From Macrolepiota albuminosa (lineage: Eukaryota; Basidiomycota; Agaricomycetes; Agaricales; Agaricaceae): a DNA stretch of 64,000 bases. The notes beneath the pieces were generated by a model, which saw only the letters and a program-made list of their open reading frames with translations, had not been told where the DNA came from and did not search any database. This document shows, in pieces, positions 39,258 to 51,600 of the stretch. Position numbers and translations under genes: made by a program. The stretch is taken from assembly GCA_027475525.1 (NCBI GenBank), contig JAMWFC010000043.1, positions 1-64,000 on the forward strand. Reading direction: 5' to 3'. Within the stretch, counting starts at the first letter, position 1. Each line of letters begins with the position of its first letter.

Positions 39258-39473
39258 TGTAACAGTAGACCACCTGATAAGGTAGTGCACAGTCACACTT
39301 AGAGTCTTGCAATAAGAACTGTTGTAAGTCCTCTTGTTGCAAAAGCTAAAGCTACTACAGTACAGTGACTCCTATATATACTGTGGGTAGAATTAGAGGA
39401 ATAAGTAATCAATAGAGAAGTTTTCTGGGTCAAGGATTAGAAGAAAGAGTGACATAATCACGATTGCGCTACA
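39258..39473 (-). repeat. RE-A 5' LTR (short form, 216 bp)
   Basis: Matches both ends of the left LTR, but the middle 430 bp is missing at a GTTGT microhomology. Confidence 0.8.
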
Positions 39474-40039
39474 AGGTTATCTGACTGAAAAAAAGACAAA
39501 AGCATTTAACTACATTAACCCAATTTAAAGCAGATATACAAGGTTGGTGTGACTGATACACAAAGACATGCAACTTGTGTAAAGTTTAGATAAGGTTGAA
39601 TAATAATCCTTAGTGTTCAGCCATGGACAATAGCCACAAGTAAAAAGGACAATGGGTCACATACAACTATTTTACAATGCCCATTTGCATTTTCTCAAGG
39701 CCTCAACAAAAGTGCCAAATTTGCCACATTATGCGTTGAAGCTGTCTCTAGACACCAAGTTTTCCTATTTACTTACTGTGAATTATTTGTATTTCATCTT
39801 GTACTTGGCCGTCGTCACCTCAACTCATTGTGTTCTAAAAACTTGTTGTCATCATCAATTTCTTTTGTTGCTGACAGTTGCTGAGCATGACAAGGATATG
39901 CAGTCAATAGAATACAAGCTTCTTTGACTGATACTCAACAAGTTCTCCATTTCACCCACTGTGAATTGTTTGTATTCCATTATTGTATCATTGTTCTAAA
40001 CATTTGTTGTCACCAACCAATTTTCTTTGTTGCTGACGG
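39474..40039. other. Non-coding sequence between RE-A and a solo LTR
   Basis: No gene recognised. Two related segments (about 39,770-39,870 and 39,945-40,040) share GTGAATT.TTTGTATT and TTTCTTTGTTGCTGAC, suggesting an imperfect local duplication of about 175 bp. Confidence 0.45.
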
Positions 40040-40989
40040 TGATGACGCCCAAAGTTTGGTCAGTAACAAATGTAACAAAAGTGTTACCGTACCAAGAGTG
40101 TGCGTTGGGCGCGCTAAAAGTAATATGAGGAGTCCTGGGCAGGTCCCAGAGAACGCGTCTGTGAAAAAGGGTAAAATTCGGTAACGGAGTCGGCAAATGT
40201 AAAGCGCTAAGGTAAAGCGCCTAGGAAAGAGCGGTAAGCGAACACGGCAAAGGTAAGCGGCAAGAGCACGATAAGCTTAGCGAAGTCTAAGCGTCGATAA
40301 TGCCTGCCGTAGTTGCAAGGCGCGAGTATGTCGAGTGTTGGCGAACGTCTGCAACTGCCGATGAGTTTGACGTTGCCGACCGTAGCGTAAATGAGCTCTT
40401 GAGCGTAAGGGAGACTGAGGAAAGGGGAGTAAACTGTGGTCTATTGTTCTGATGGTGGATGTACAAGTCGGTAAGTAATATATATACTACAAGGAGTTCA
40501 CCGTCGCCAGTGACCAACCATCGCCAAAGTGCGGTAAACTGGAAAATTTCATAGGGGTAGCTCCAACGGTTTCAGATCCCTACCGTCCTTTGAGGACCCT
40601 TGGCGCCACCCGGCGGCAGATCGCGGTGCTAAACCATCAATCCATCACCCTCCTACCTGTCAGAACACCTAAGCGACGTTGGGCGCCAAATTGAGACGGT
40701 AAGCGGTGTCAGACGCCAAGGTCAAACGCCAAGCTGTCCGTCAGTTTTTGATAGATCATCAGGCTTCTCGCTAAGCGCTGTCATCAGTGACTGATGCCAT
40801 CTGTCAGTTGTCATTCTGTCTGCCGTCGGCGCTATCATTGATTGGATCTGCTTCTTGCCGTATCCGGCCGTCGGGAATGGCTTAAAATAGGTAAAACACG
40901 TGCGCCAAGTTCGGAACGAGTGCAGCAAGGTTTCCGGAACCGGTGCCGAGCCTGCCGTTGATGCGCCTAACCTGTATAGGGTCCTATCA
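40040..40989 (-). repeat. Solo LTR of the RE-C family, CpG-rich
   Basis: Starts TGATGACGCCC and ends GGTCCTATCA, the reverse complement of RE-C LTR ends, and is flanked by a perfect ACGG duplication (40,036-40,039 and 40,990-40,993). It keeps many CG dinucleotides where the RE-C LTRs have TG or CA. Confidence 0.85.
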
Positions 40990-41483
40990 ACGGTTGCTCA
41001 GCATAACAGGCAATAGACTATAAGCTTGACCGATACTACTGTTAATTACACACCATTCAGGTTTTCTGGCTCAGAACAGCCAAAATGTGTTGTTACCTTT
41101 CTATGAAGATGAACTCAAGCAATAGAGTGAGATGATGATGCCATGCCACTCTGTTCACCAAAAACCATCCTTCTCAATTTTGTTTGTTGCCCCATTAGTT
41201 TTGTGTAGGGTTGTCTTCAACAAGAGTTACTGGTTGCTAGAAAGCCTTTGTGTGGAATTATTGTTTTCTGTGCACCTTCTTTTGTATCTCAACGTTCTTT
41301 TATGTTGTGCATGACGTCAACAAATAATTGACAAGCAGCTGTTGTAGTTCTTTAACGACATATAAACTCTGAAAATGTTTGTCAGAAGGCATCAACTGCT
41401 CATACTTACAGCACCTCCTACCCCTTATCATCAACTTCTATCTGTTCTTAACATTCAGATTTACTTCATTGACCTCAACATCC

Positions 41484-42580
41484 ATGCCACGGCCCATAAA
41501 ACTCAGATCTGAAGAGACTGGAATAGTGTTGCTTCTTGATCTCCTTGAGGCCCCTCGATATTTCAGTGATAAACCAGTACTGTTTTGTACTGCTACAAGT
41601 ACTTCAACTATAAGTGGAAAGCTCAAAGTTCAACCTTCAGCTTTCCTTCGAAGCATTGTGCCAGTACCTGGTTTGGTAGAACAAATATGCAAGGTGATAG
41701 AACCAGAGCTGGCAAATATTCTTGTGCCAGCAAATAGTCAGTTTGTAGCCATTGTCCACCCTGCATCAACTACATTACTATTCAAACAACTCCACCATTT
41801 AGAGAAAGACAACAAATCACAATTTGAGCAAGAAAACCTCACACTAGTTTTCAAAATCATGGCATATTAGCTGGCTTTCAAACAGATCAAAGAAGAAACT
41901 GGTATGAATCCTGGATATGCTGCAGTTTTTGAATGTTGGGCTTTGTCAGATTTCCAAAAATCTAATTTTCAGTTCTTTGCATCCTCCACCAGATTGACAA
42001 AGAATATCACAGACTTTGGAATCTATTTCTCCCTCCAGGTCAATGCTAACACAAGTCTTCCTGATAAATTTGTTATAAAAGCAGTCATTGAAGTTAAGAC
42101 CACCCAAGTACTCACGAACAAGATTTTCCAGCATGTAACAGGATGGTATGAGGCTGACAATCAGGAATATGTACCTGGACTGGCAATCCAGTATGTGTGG
42201 CCAGAGAAGGTTTCTAGTAACACCAGCAATGATGCTGGTGGTGCTGGTAAAAGTGCTGAACAGACATTAAACAAGATTCTTTGTCAGGTGTGTCAATGAA
42301 TAATATTTATTTGTGCTCAACAATCATCAACGCAATGACAGATTTGGGGCCAACTTGTTGAGGAGAAGGCTGAGTATGCTCTGTTAACAACTGCCACTTC
42401 TAGCTATTACTTCTTCAGACCACTTGATGGGCATGGGGATTTGTACATATCACCCCTCTACAAGACAGCTAACAATTTGGCATTTTATGTGTGGCTATCA
42501 GCAGCATTTGAAGTCAACAGCATGAAAAAAGACATGATAAAGACTCTGCCTGTGAACAAAGATTGGTGAAGAAATGTAAC
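41484..42580 (+). pseudogene. Uncharacterised gene truncated by RE-D
   Basis: A + strand frame starts at MPRPIKLRSEETG (41,484), has an in-frame TAG after KIMAY (41,868), and continues to TLNKILCQ at 42,287. A GTGTGT...GACAG intron follows, then IWGQLVEEKAEYALLTTATS and PLYKTANNLAFYVWLSAAFEV. Similarity to anything ends at 42,580, where the RE-D LTR begins, so the 3' end of the gene was displaced. Function unknown; it may itself be a repeat-borne gene. Confidence 0.55.
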
Positions 42581-43075
42581 TGTTGGTTACAAGCTAGAAC
42601 AATCTTGTGTGTATCACACAGTGCTAAATCAGACTGCAGTATTGGATTGACTAGAACTAGAGTGAATACAAGATGTTCTCTTACATAATACTCTATTGAA
42701 TGCATCATTGATGCTAGTAACAAGTGTGATGCTCCGTTACATACCTTCCAATGAGACCAAATACTCAGTCTTAGGAAAGGAGTAGAAGTGAAATGGAGGA
42801 TGCACAATAGTGCGAACAGTAGAATAAGATGTGCTTCGCATTGCTGCAAAATGTTAGTGTCATGTGCAAAGTAGTTGTGTCTTCTGAACACAAAATCTTG
42901 CAGTCTCTTAGCAGACAGGTGCGCATACAATGTAAGCAGCCCAAGAAATATAAAATTTAACATAAAGCAAAAAACAAAAAACAAGTGACTCCTCCTCTAA
43001 GTCTGCTGTATATACATGCTACCCTGGAGTGCATGTCAGCATGAACTTATTGAGTGATGTACTCAGAGTTACCCA
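42581..43075 (-). repeat. RE-D 3' LTR
   Basis: About 495 bp related throughout to the RE-E LTR at 58,529-59,041. Read on the minus strand it is TGGGTAAC...AACCAACA. The RE-E copy has CG at many sites where this one has TG or CA. Confidence 0.75.
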
Positions 43076-43092
43076 AATAAAGAAACATGGGT

Positions 43093-43437
43093 CTATGACC
43101 CGTCTGACAATGCTTCTATGACCGCACCCATCTCCATCACCATTGACTCCTCCTCCAGTACAACATTAATCGTGGAAGAGGGAGGCACCAATTCCGTCCT
43201 TGGTGGGGTTATGGGCCCCTTAACTGCAGGCATGTCTACCACTATAGGCTCAGTTAGTGCGATGTTAATCGCCAAAGCAATGGTGGGTAGCATACCATGT
43301 GCTGCCATGTGTTTTAGGAGAGTGACCCAATTTGGGTCCATGCCAATGAGATAATAGAGGCCATTGGCCTCAGGGTTTTCTGGAAGACGACTTTCTTCAT
43401 TGTGCTTAAACATCAGACAATAATGATCATCTTTGGT
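43093..43437 (-). pseudogene. RE-D extra ORF, C-terminal fragment
   Basis: Minus-strand frame with DDHYCLMFKHNEESRLPENP, GLYYLIGMDPN and a Pro/Glu-rich end (GPITPPRTELVPP), closely matching the end of the RE-E extra ORF (59,063 upward). It is the last of three pieces of one gene split by later insertions. Confidence 0.8.
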
Positions 43438-45320
43438 AATGAGCCTGCATTGTGGCTGGCTACAGATAGCACCAATACCTGCACCTCACATTGGCCCACT
43501 AGTACCACCAAAAGCGCCATGCTCTAGTGCTTCCAGCGCTATTTTTCTCATATTTTACACTAATAACTTGCAGCTACAGACTCCAATTACTCTCAGACCA
43601 CTTTTTATGGCATCACTTATTCTTCGCACCACTATTGACACCTCGCCGCACCTTGCCACTTGCACTCCAAGGCTATATGTTTACACAGACACTTGGCATC
43701 AGTCAATCCAGAATAATTCTCTTAGCCAGTGGCAGCACTCACAGGATAGAATGATGAAGTATTTCTATGACAGCATCATTATGGACCTTTTTACTATAGT
43801 TTGGGGATAATTGGGGGCTAGGAGGGCCAAGGGCAATTGGGAGTTAGGGGAGGAAGAAGGAAAGCTAACCCTTGCCCTGCCCTTGGCTTTTTTTCAGAGA
43901 GCAAGGGCAGAGGGGGCGGGGCAAGGATTGGCTTTTTTCCTATGGAGGGCAAGGGCTCCTCCCTCTGTTTTAATCCCCCTTTTTAATCAATGGTGTATTA
44001 AAAAAAATGCGGAGACTGGGAAAAAAGAAAAGGGTCATAGGCTTGTTTTGTTAGGAATAGCATATTTAATAAACTTGCCTTGAGCCCCCCTAGCCCCGTC
44101 CCTTCCCTCTCTGTTGTTTCTTCAGAGAAAGAGAGGCTCTCCTTTCTCTAAGGATAAGGAGGGCAAGGGCAGCCAACATTATTTTTAATACAATTAGGAC
44201 TTCCACAGTGTATAAGTAAGAAATAATTACCAAAACCACCTACTAATCCAGGCATAACCATAAAAAAAAGTAGAGTCAGCCCTAGTCGGAACTGCTTTCC
44301 GAACCATACGTGATATTTTCCCATCATATGGCTTGCCCCATTAAGAAATGGACAGAATCTAAGTTTAACAGAGAGGGTTGGCATGGAACAATCTTTTCAG
44401 ATATATACAAAGCCATTTATGTTTTACCTTTGTCCATATATCCTGCTATTTTATGCATATTGGAATAGTTTAGCATTCCTTTGTGCAATAATTTGTGGTG
44501 GTATCTACATAGAGGTATTTGTTTTCTAGCTACTGCTCCTTTCTATTGAGCCCAGGTGATATTACCTGTTTTTATCTTGTTTTGAACATCAGCCACTTTT
44601 CTTAGGTGATGCATCTCAACCTTTTCACTCGTTCCACATAATGTACATTTAGATGGTATACCTTTGGTAAGTTTACCTGCCCATGAGGTTTTGAGGATTT
44701 TGTCCACGGCTTCTCTGCATTTACTTACATTCTTATCAGTTTACCACCCTCTAGTGGTGCTTATTCTCTTAGTGTCGGCTAACTTCTTTTACTATAAATA
44801 CTTACTTTTTGTTAGTAGTACATAATTAAATTTGGCAGTAGGGATTGTATCTCAACATTTTGGTCACCATACACAACAGACTACCTCTTGTTGACCATGT
44901 CAAGCAAGAGGACTCTGCTCTAGTTTTCTATCTCTCTCTCTCTAGCGCCTTGCAACTATGGCCTGGCTTTCATGCTTAGATCCGCTAAGCAATCTTATTC
45001 TTTTATTATCACATTCTAGATGCTAACACTTAGCGCCTTCCTTAGCAACTTTCCCACACCTCTTAGTGCCTTCCTTATCTACTTTCCCATGCTCTTAGCG
45101 CTCTCCTTTAGCGACATTTAACACTCTGTAGCCATGTTTTGGAGCCTTATGCAAGTGCTTTTAATCACCCACTTTCCTTGCCACCAACCTCTTGCCTACC
45201 GTGTGTTCTCTGGGACCTGTCTGAGACTCTCTCTCACACACTTAGCATGCCCAAAGCTATATCAGCTAAGTAGCTGTACTAGTGATAGTCCATGCAGCAC
45301 CCAGCTTGATTTGAGCATCA
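43438..45320. mobile_element. 1.9-kb insert in RE-D carrying mitochondrial DNA
   Basis: Comparison with RE-E shows that the extra ORF is interrupted here. Host sequence is repeated on both sides (ATCTTTGGT ending 43,437; ATCATTGGT ending 45,328). The right third (about 45,000-45,320) resembles a decayed LTR of the RE-C family (TGTTCTCTGGGACCTG). The left part has G-rich and C-rich arms built on AAGGGCA (43,806-44,175). The middle is mitochondrial-derived. Class of insert uncertain. Confidence 0.55.
44190..44880 (-). pseudogene. NUMT: cox1 exon with group II intron end and HNH ORF
   Basis: Read on the minus strand there is, first, the C-terminal HNH part of a group II intron-encoded RT/maturase (about 44,650-44,417: KCTLCGTSEKVEMHHLRKV, then QIPLCRYHHKLLHKGML) with one TAG. 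Next is a 34-nt stretch at 44,333-44,300 that fits group II domain V: it opens AGCCATATGAT, has a GAAA loop and closes TCACGTATGGTTCG. Then comes a COX1 exon (LLFFMVMPGLVGGFGNYF, 44,272-44,221). This order is that of a mitochondrial cox1 gene, so it is a nuclear mitochondrial insertion. Both edges are approximate. Confidence 0.72.
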
Positions 45321-45902
45321 TCATTGGTCATCTCCCACTATCCATCCCATTGTGGGATTGCGGGAAGGGTGCCATACTCGTTCAAGCGCTCCATGCACTT
45401 GTCGTCAATTTGTCAGAAGATGTCCATAGACATCGTGGGGGCATGGAACTGCTGTTCCAGGAAGACCACTCTGTACGTATACGCGTGGTCCACCCAGTTG
45501 AGCAGTATCTGGTTGTGTAACAAGACACATAATACGTCATTGCCAGAGAAGTTCTGTGCAAAGTCATCAGGCACGTGAACTGGGTGGAGTTCCAGCTGTG
45601 GCCCTCTCTGGGGCTCAAATGGCTGGTCAGAAAACATTGCATTATACAAGGCAATTGCCTCACAATAAAGACCTGGGCAGGCTATGACGAGGGTTATGTG
45701 CCACACTATCACAGGCTTGGCTGCGCTGTTAGTGCAGAGAGCTTGGCACAATGCAAATCTGAAGAGGGTTCGCCAGTGCATGTGGTATGCATGATTGACC
45801 GTGATGCCCTGATAGGTGTTCCCCAGCCTAGGATGACCAAAGACCAGCACGTACTGCACTAGTTGGTCTAGGTCGAATGGAGTAGCTGGGTCTTGAGCAT
45901 GC
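45321..45902 (-). pseudogene. RE-D extra ORF, middle fragment
   Basis: Minus-strand frame (PFDLDQLVQYVLVFGHPRLG, NHAYHMHWRTLFRFALCQAL, DHAYTYRVVFLEQQFHAPT) aligns with the intact middle of the RE-E extra ORF. RE-C abuts it on the right. Confidence 0.8.
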
Positions 45903-46833
45903 TGATAGGACCCCATACAGGATCAGTGCATCAATGGCAGGCTACAGCAACATGGCACTGGCTTGGGATACCTTAGTGCATGCTAATTAACCAATTTTAG
46001 CAATATTTAATGGCTGCACACGGCAAGAAGCAGATCTGATCAATGATAGCGCTGATGGCAGACAGAATGACAACTGACAGATGGCATCAGTCACTGATGA
46101 CAGCGCTTGGAAAGAAGACTGATGATCTATCAAAAACTGACTGACAGCTTGGCGTTTGACCTTGGCATCTGACATCACTTAGTGCCTCAATTTGGCGCCT
46201 GACATTGCTTAGTATTTTGGACAAACAGAAGATTGATGGATTGATGGTTTAGCATTGCGATCTGCCACCTGGCGTCGCTAAGTATCTTGAATGGACGGTA
46301 GGGATCTGAAACTGTTGAAGCCACCTCATAAAATTTTCCAAGTTCACCGCACTTTGGCATTATTAGTTACTTGGCAACAGTGACCTTGTTGTAGTATAAA
46401 AGTGCTTACCAACTTGTACATAGGAGAATCAAAACAGAGTTTTCCATTCCACCTTGCTCCAGTCTCCCTTATGACTCAAATCTCATTGACAGTCGGCAAT
46501 GTCAAAGTCATCGGCCATTGCAGACTATCACTAGCCAATGTCATACTCATGCCTTGCAGCTATGGCAGGCATTAACGTTGCTTAGACTTCGCTAAGCTTA
46601 CCGTGTTCTTGCCACTTACATTGCTGTGTTCACTTACCGCTTCTTTCATAGGCGCTTTTACCTTAGCACTTAACACTTGCTGACCCCTTTCTGACTTTAC
46701 CTTATTTTTAATAGGCATGTTCTCTGGAACCTGCCCAGGACTCCTCTCATTACTAATAGCACGCCCAATGCAAGTTTTTGGCATGGTAACACTATTTCTA
46801 CATTTGTTACTGACCAAACTTTGGGTGTCATCA
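45903..46833 (+). repeat. RE-C 5' LTR
   Basis: 931 bp. It contains TATAAAA at 46,394-46,400, a plausible element promoter. It differs from the 3' LTR by a small number of mostly C/T and G/A changes. Confidence 0.93.
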
Positions 46834-47201
46834 AATTGGAGCCCACCATGAGGGATCTCTAGAGCAGAATTCTGCCAGAAACCCGTCTCTAGCATAAGCA
46901 CTGTCTGCTAGAGCAGTTGGCAGAAGGCATAGCCCCTTCCCTCCCCTCAACTCCACAATCACCTGGTGTCTTACCGGGTCTCTCTCACATACAGGAACTA
47001 CAGAATGCCACTGTAGACAAATTTCCTGATCTTTTCCCATGCTCTCTCAATTTTAGCGCCAACAACCTCTTAGTGTTGCCGCTTGCTGTACCGCAACCCA
47101 TTACCCCCATTACTCCTCTAACACCTCTTTCTCAACTCGTTATTTCTCTTACCCAATCCCCTTCCCCACATCCGCTAACCAAACTTGGCACCACAGTTGC
47201 C

Positions 47202-48662
47202 ATGGAACAACAAGTTCAGCGCATGCTGCCACATAATCACTTCTTGGCACAAAAATGGGATGAGTCCAAGCCATGGAAGCTCTCTCATTATTTCAAAGAA
47301 TTAGAGTATTTATTCAGGGATTGTGGAATTACCAACTACACACAAATGAAGGAATATGCAGCAAGATACGTGTCATATGACATGGCAGAGACATGGACAG
47401 GTCTTGCCGAGTTTGCTGCCTTTGTTCCTGTTGCACCACCAGTTCCAGCCCAAGGCACCTCGCATGAAGGCTGGAAGACGGCAGTAATCCAGTTGTACCC
47501 TGGTGCTGAGGAGGCTACCCACTATACGGTAAATGAGTTGCAGAAACTAGTACAGGAATCTTTCGACAACGGCACATCTTTGCTTGGCACATTCTCTACA
47601 TATTACCACAAGTTCCAGAAAATTGCTAAATGGCTTCTGCAAAATGGCAAGCTTTATATTAATGAGGAATGTCGCCTATTTCAACAGGGTATCCCAACTT
47701 CATTATGAACTCATATTGCTCGTCGCCTAGAAATTGTTCAACAGGCCTATCACCTGGAGGAGCCATATAACGTTGCCAACATTTTTGAAGCCAGCAAATG
47801 GGTTCTCAAGGGAATGGACACTGGTGTTGGTATACAATGCGCTAGGACAAGCCCACCCCCTGAGCAAACCAATGGTATTATTCCCATCCCACCTCCTGTT
47901 GCTGACTTCATTAAGAGAGAGGATCTCAACACTGCTATTACCGCTGCTGTTGCTTCTGCCATGACTTGTATCAAAACCATGATCACAACTAATCTCACTA
48001 CTAACCAACCCACCAATGCACCTGCAAAAGGCCCTTGCCACTTTTGTGGAGAAATTGGCCACACTATGACTAGAGGACACTGTGCTACTTTAGAAAATTA
48101 TATTTGGCAAGGAAGAATTCAAAGGGCTATCGACAGCAAGATAGTTCTAACTACTGGCGCCACCATCCTCAACTACCTAGACAAGAAGTCCTTCCAGGAG
48201 CAAGTTGATGAATGGCATAGGCGCAATCCAGGGCAAATCGTCACCGGCACGCTTTCTGGCAATGCCAACCCCGACCCTGAGCAGGTGACTCAACAGCAAA
48301 TGATTCATGAGGTCTTACACTTTGACAGCATTGGTGACTGTCCTACTTTCTCATGGGAAAAACAAATTGCTAAGCTACAGAAGGAATTGGATTCACTTAA
48401 GAATCAGGTTTTTGATGGAGTTGAAGTTAAGCAGCCTAAACAACTCCTTAAAGGATATAAGCCAATGCCTCCTGCTAGCAAGTTACCAACTCCTGCTCCT
48501 GCTGCACCCCCAGTTACAACCTCAGAACCATCCTTGTCCTCTGCTGCTCCTGAACCGTCTTTGCCACCTCTCCACCCCTACTCAGGGATCCCCAACCAAT
48601 ATCATGCTCCTGCACAACAAAATTTTGCCGCTCCTGAGAAGCATCCTGAAGGCGGTTACTGA
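47202..48662 (+). pseudogene. RE-C gag
   Basis: One frame from MEQQVQRMLPHNHFL (47,202) to 48,662, broken by a single TGA (47,706) where Arg fits. It shows a capsid-like region (WKLSHYFKELEYLFRDCG, YVSYDMAETW) and a CCHC knuckle CHFCGEIGHTMTRGHC (five residues between His and last Cys), then a Pro-rich tail. The upstream open stretch to 46,917 lacks an ATG. Confidence 0.78.
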
Positions 48663-48699
48663 CCTACTGCACCAATATTTGACATAGAAAAATCAAACC

Positions 48700-51600
48700 A
48701 CGTCTTCAGTCATATTATGAAAACCGCTGTTACCTTATCAGTGGAAGAACTTTGTAGCATTGCCCCAGATGTTTGCAACCAGGTTAAGATGGCAGTCACT
48801 CCCCGATGACCTTTGGTGACAGCCATTGCTGAGGTCGATGAGCTCAACGACGTGCTTTCCAGTTTTTCTGTTACTGTCGACTCTCCTGATGCTGATGATC
48901 CCTACCATTATACTAAACATGCAAAGTGCTAATGATACGGTAGACAGATCCTTAGGCCTTGCCAAAAATGTTTCTTGTACCCTTGGCGACATCACTTTCT
49001 ACCTTCAGATACACATTTTACGATCCCTGGCATATGATTTACTTCTTGGCAGACTCTTTGATATCTTGGCGCAATCAGTCATCAAGATCGTTACCAATGA
49101 TGAGACAACCCTAACAATTAGTGACCCAAATTCCAGAATCCGATGAACAGTGCCAACGTTCCCTAGGGGACAACAAAAAGGTGCCTGCGCTAAGCCCCCG
49201 GAGTTTACCAACCAACACACCAACAAATGACCCCACAGGTGTTTTTACAAACTATTGAGGAGGTGATTGGCAACGATCACGGAGATGTGGTGCTAACGCT
49301 GGAATATGACCATTATACTGGTCTTGTAAATGTCGTATCTACTGCTTTTCTTGATGAAGAAGTTCTATTTACCTTATCCGCTACCAACGCTGAGACTTCC
49401 CAGAAAAACCAAAACATTACCGACTCCTCTCTTGCGTACTTATACCTTACCGCTTCCAAATCATTTCAAAATATTGCATCTACCGATACTTATCTCACTA
49501 CTCTTCCTGGAGCCACGTCTCCTGCCATTCTCAGACTTGCCGCTCCTCAGGCTACATTTTCCCTTTCCACCTCTGTATATAACCAAGCTAACACTCCCAA
49601 AAGGAAGGGGTTCAAGTCAAAAAGAAATATAAGCCAGTTGTGCTCAAAACAAAACCCATCGCTATGCACTCTCTCAAGACCTTTAGAATTGAGCACCAGA
49701 TCATTGGCAACCCTCTTGCTGACATGCCAACTTTATTACCAAATCTGCCACCCTTTCAGCCCACAGGACATTTTACCACAGAATGCCAGCAACAGTTTGC
49801 CAAGGAGCATGACACAGGGTTCTTGACCAAAGATGAGTTGGATGTTCTTACTGATCTTGTTGCTAAGCAAAATAAAGCCTTTGCTTGGGAGGACTCAGAA
49901 TGTGGCAGCCTCCATACAGATTTCTTTCCACCTGTTGTAATCCTGACCATTCCTCACGTGCCGTGGACAGAACACAACTGACCATTACCGCCTGGAATTG
50001 AAGCTGAGGTCTGCCAGATTATTAGAACCAAGATTAAGGCTGGCATCTACGAACCCTCTAACAGCTCTTACCGCTCACAATGGTTTTGTGTCCTCAAGAA
50101 GAACAGTAACCTATGCATAGTCCACAGCCTCGAACTGCTAAATAAGGTTACCATATGACACTCTGGCATACCGCCTTTTCCTGACCATGTTGCTGAGTCC
50201 TTTGCCAGGCATATTTGTGGCGCCACTCTCGACCTCTACATTGGCTATAACAAACGCCTGATACACCCTTCTTCCTGTGACCTCACCACTTTTCAAACCC
50301 CGTTTGGTGCATTGGGCCTAGTCACTTTACCGATGGGCTGGACAAACTCAGTCCCTATATTCTATGACGACATCACTTTCATCCTCCAACCCAAGATACC
50401 ACACAATGTCCTTAGCTTCATTGATGACATTGGCATCAAAGGCCCCAAAGACTGGCGACTCATGAATGACTTACCAGCAACCCATTCTGACAACTCCAAC
50501 ATTCACTTAGCGCTATGGAAGTTTTTTCAGCTGCTGAACTGAGTTCTCCAACATATGAAATATAGTGGTGGAACCTTTAGCGGCCATAAGCTTCTTCTTT
50601 GCGTGCCAAGGTTCAAAATACTTGGTCACATCTGCACTCCTGACGGATGTGTTCCCGACGAGTCTTGCCTAGCACTTCTGGAGCGTGGGGGTCCTTGCCG
50701 TGACTTATCAGAAGTTTGTGCCTTTTTTGGTACCATTGGCATTCTCACAATATTTGTCAAGAACTTTGCCCATCATGCACATGCCCTTAACCAACTTACC
50801 TGCGCCAACAAGCCCTTTGAATTTGGACCAAACCAGGTCACTGCACAACGAGACTTAGTAAAAGCCCTACAAGACACCAAGCCCTTGGTTCCCATCAACT
50901 ATGCCTCTGCTGACTCTGTTATCTTAGTGGTGGATACTTCGTACATTGCCATTGGCTACTTCCTGTGCCAGTGCCTTAGTGATAATTGGAAACAGTGACG
51001 CTACAACTGCTTTGGGTCTATCACGCTAAACGACCAAGAATCTCACTATAGTCAGCCTAAACTGGAACTCTATGAACTCTTCAAAGCCTTCCAGTCGCTA
51101 AAGATGTATTTGATTGGTGTGCAGAACCTTATTGTAGAAGTCGATGCTAGGTACATCAAAGGCATGCTGCAGAATCCCGATATCCAGCCATCCACTAGTA
51201 TGAGCTGTTGGGTAGTCACTATTCTCATGTTTCACTTTGAGTTGGTACACGTCAAGAGCTCTTTCCATGGACTAGATGGACTCTCTAGGCAACCACGGCA
51301 ACCTGGCAACCTGGCAGTGGATCCACAGGTGGATAGCAATTTTGAGGACTGGATCGACCAATTACATGATTTTGTGCACCTTGTATAACAACCAATTCCT
51401 TTGCTACGTCAGCAACAACCTACTAGCATCCTTTTACATCCTCTTGTCCCTTACCAACCTGAGATCTTTAGTGCACCTCTCACATTCTACATGGCAAGCA
51501 TCCTTGGCCAAGACTTGCCTCCAGTAAAAGTTGTACAAGAACCTCACCCGCTAAGAGAAGACAGCAGAAACTTGACATACGATGCTGTCCTCCAATCCGC

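Larger units (their letters stand above)
22887..39473 (-). mobile_element. RE-A: Ty3/gypsy LTR retrotransposon, nested and decayed
   Basis: Related terminal repeats begin TGTAA and end CTACA at 22,887-23,534 and 39,258-39,473, flanked by AGGTC and AGGTT, a 5-bp target duplication with one transition. The minus-strand order is gag, protease, RT, RNase H, integrase and a C-terminal tail. RE-B and a roughly 700-bp LTR-like insert interrupt it. About 9.2 kb belongs to RE-A itself. Confidence 0.8.

Noticed and set aside
42514..42984. Hydrophobic minus-strand frame
   Set aside because: It lies in the RE-D LTR and is not conserved in the RE-E LTR.
43811..44083. + strand frame in G-rich repeats
   Set aside because: Low-complexity AAGGGCA-type repeats, no domain.
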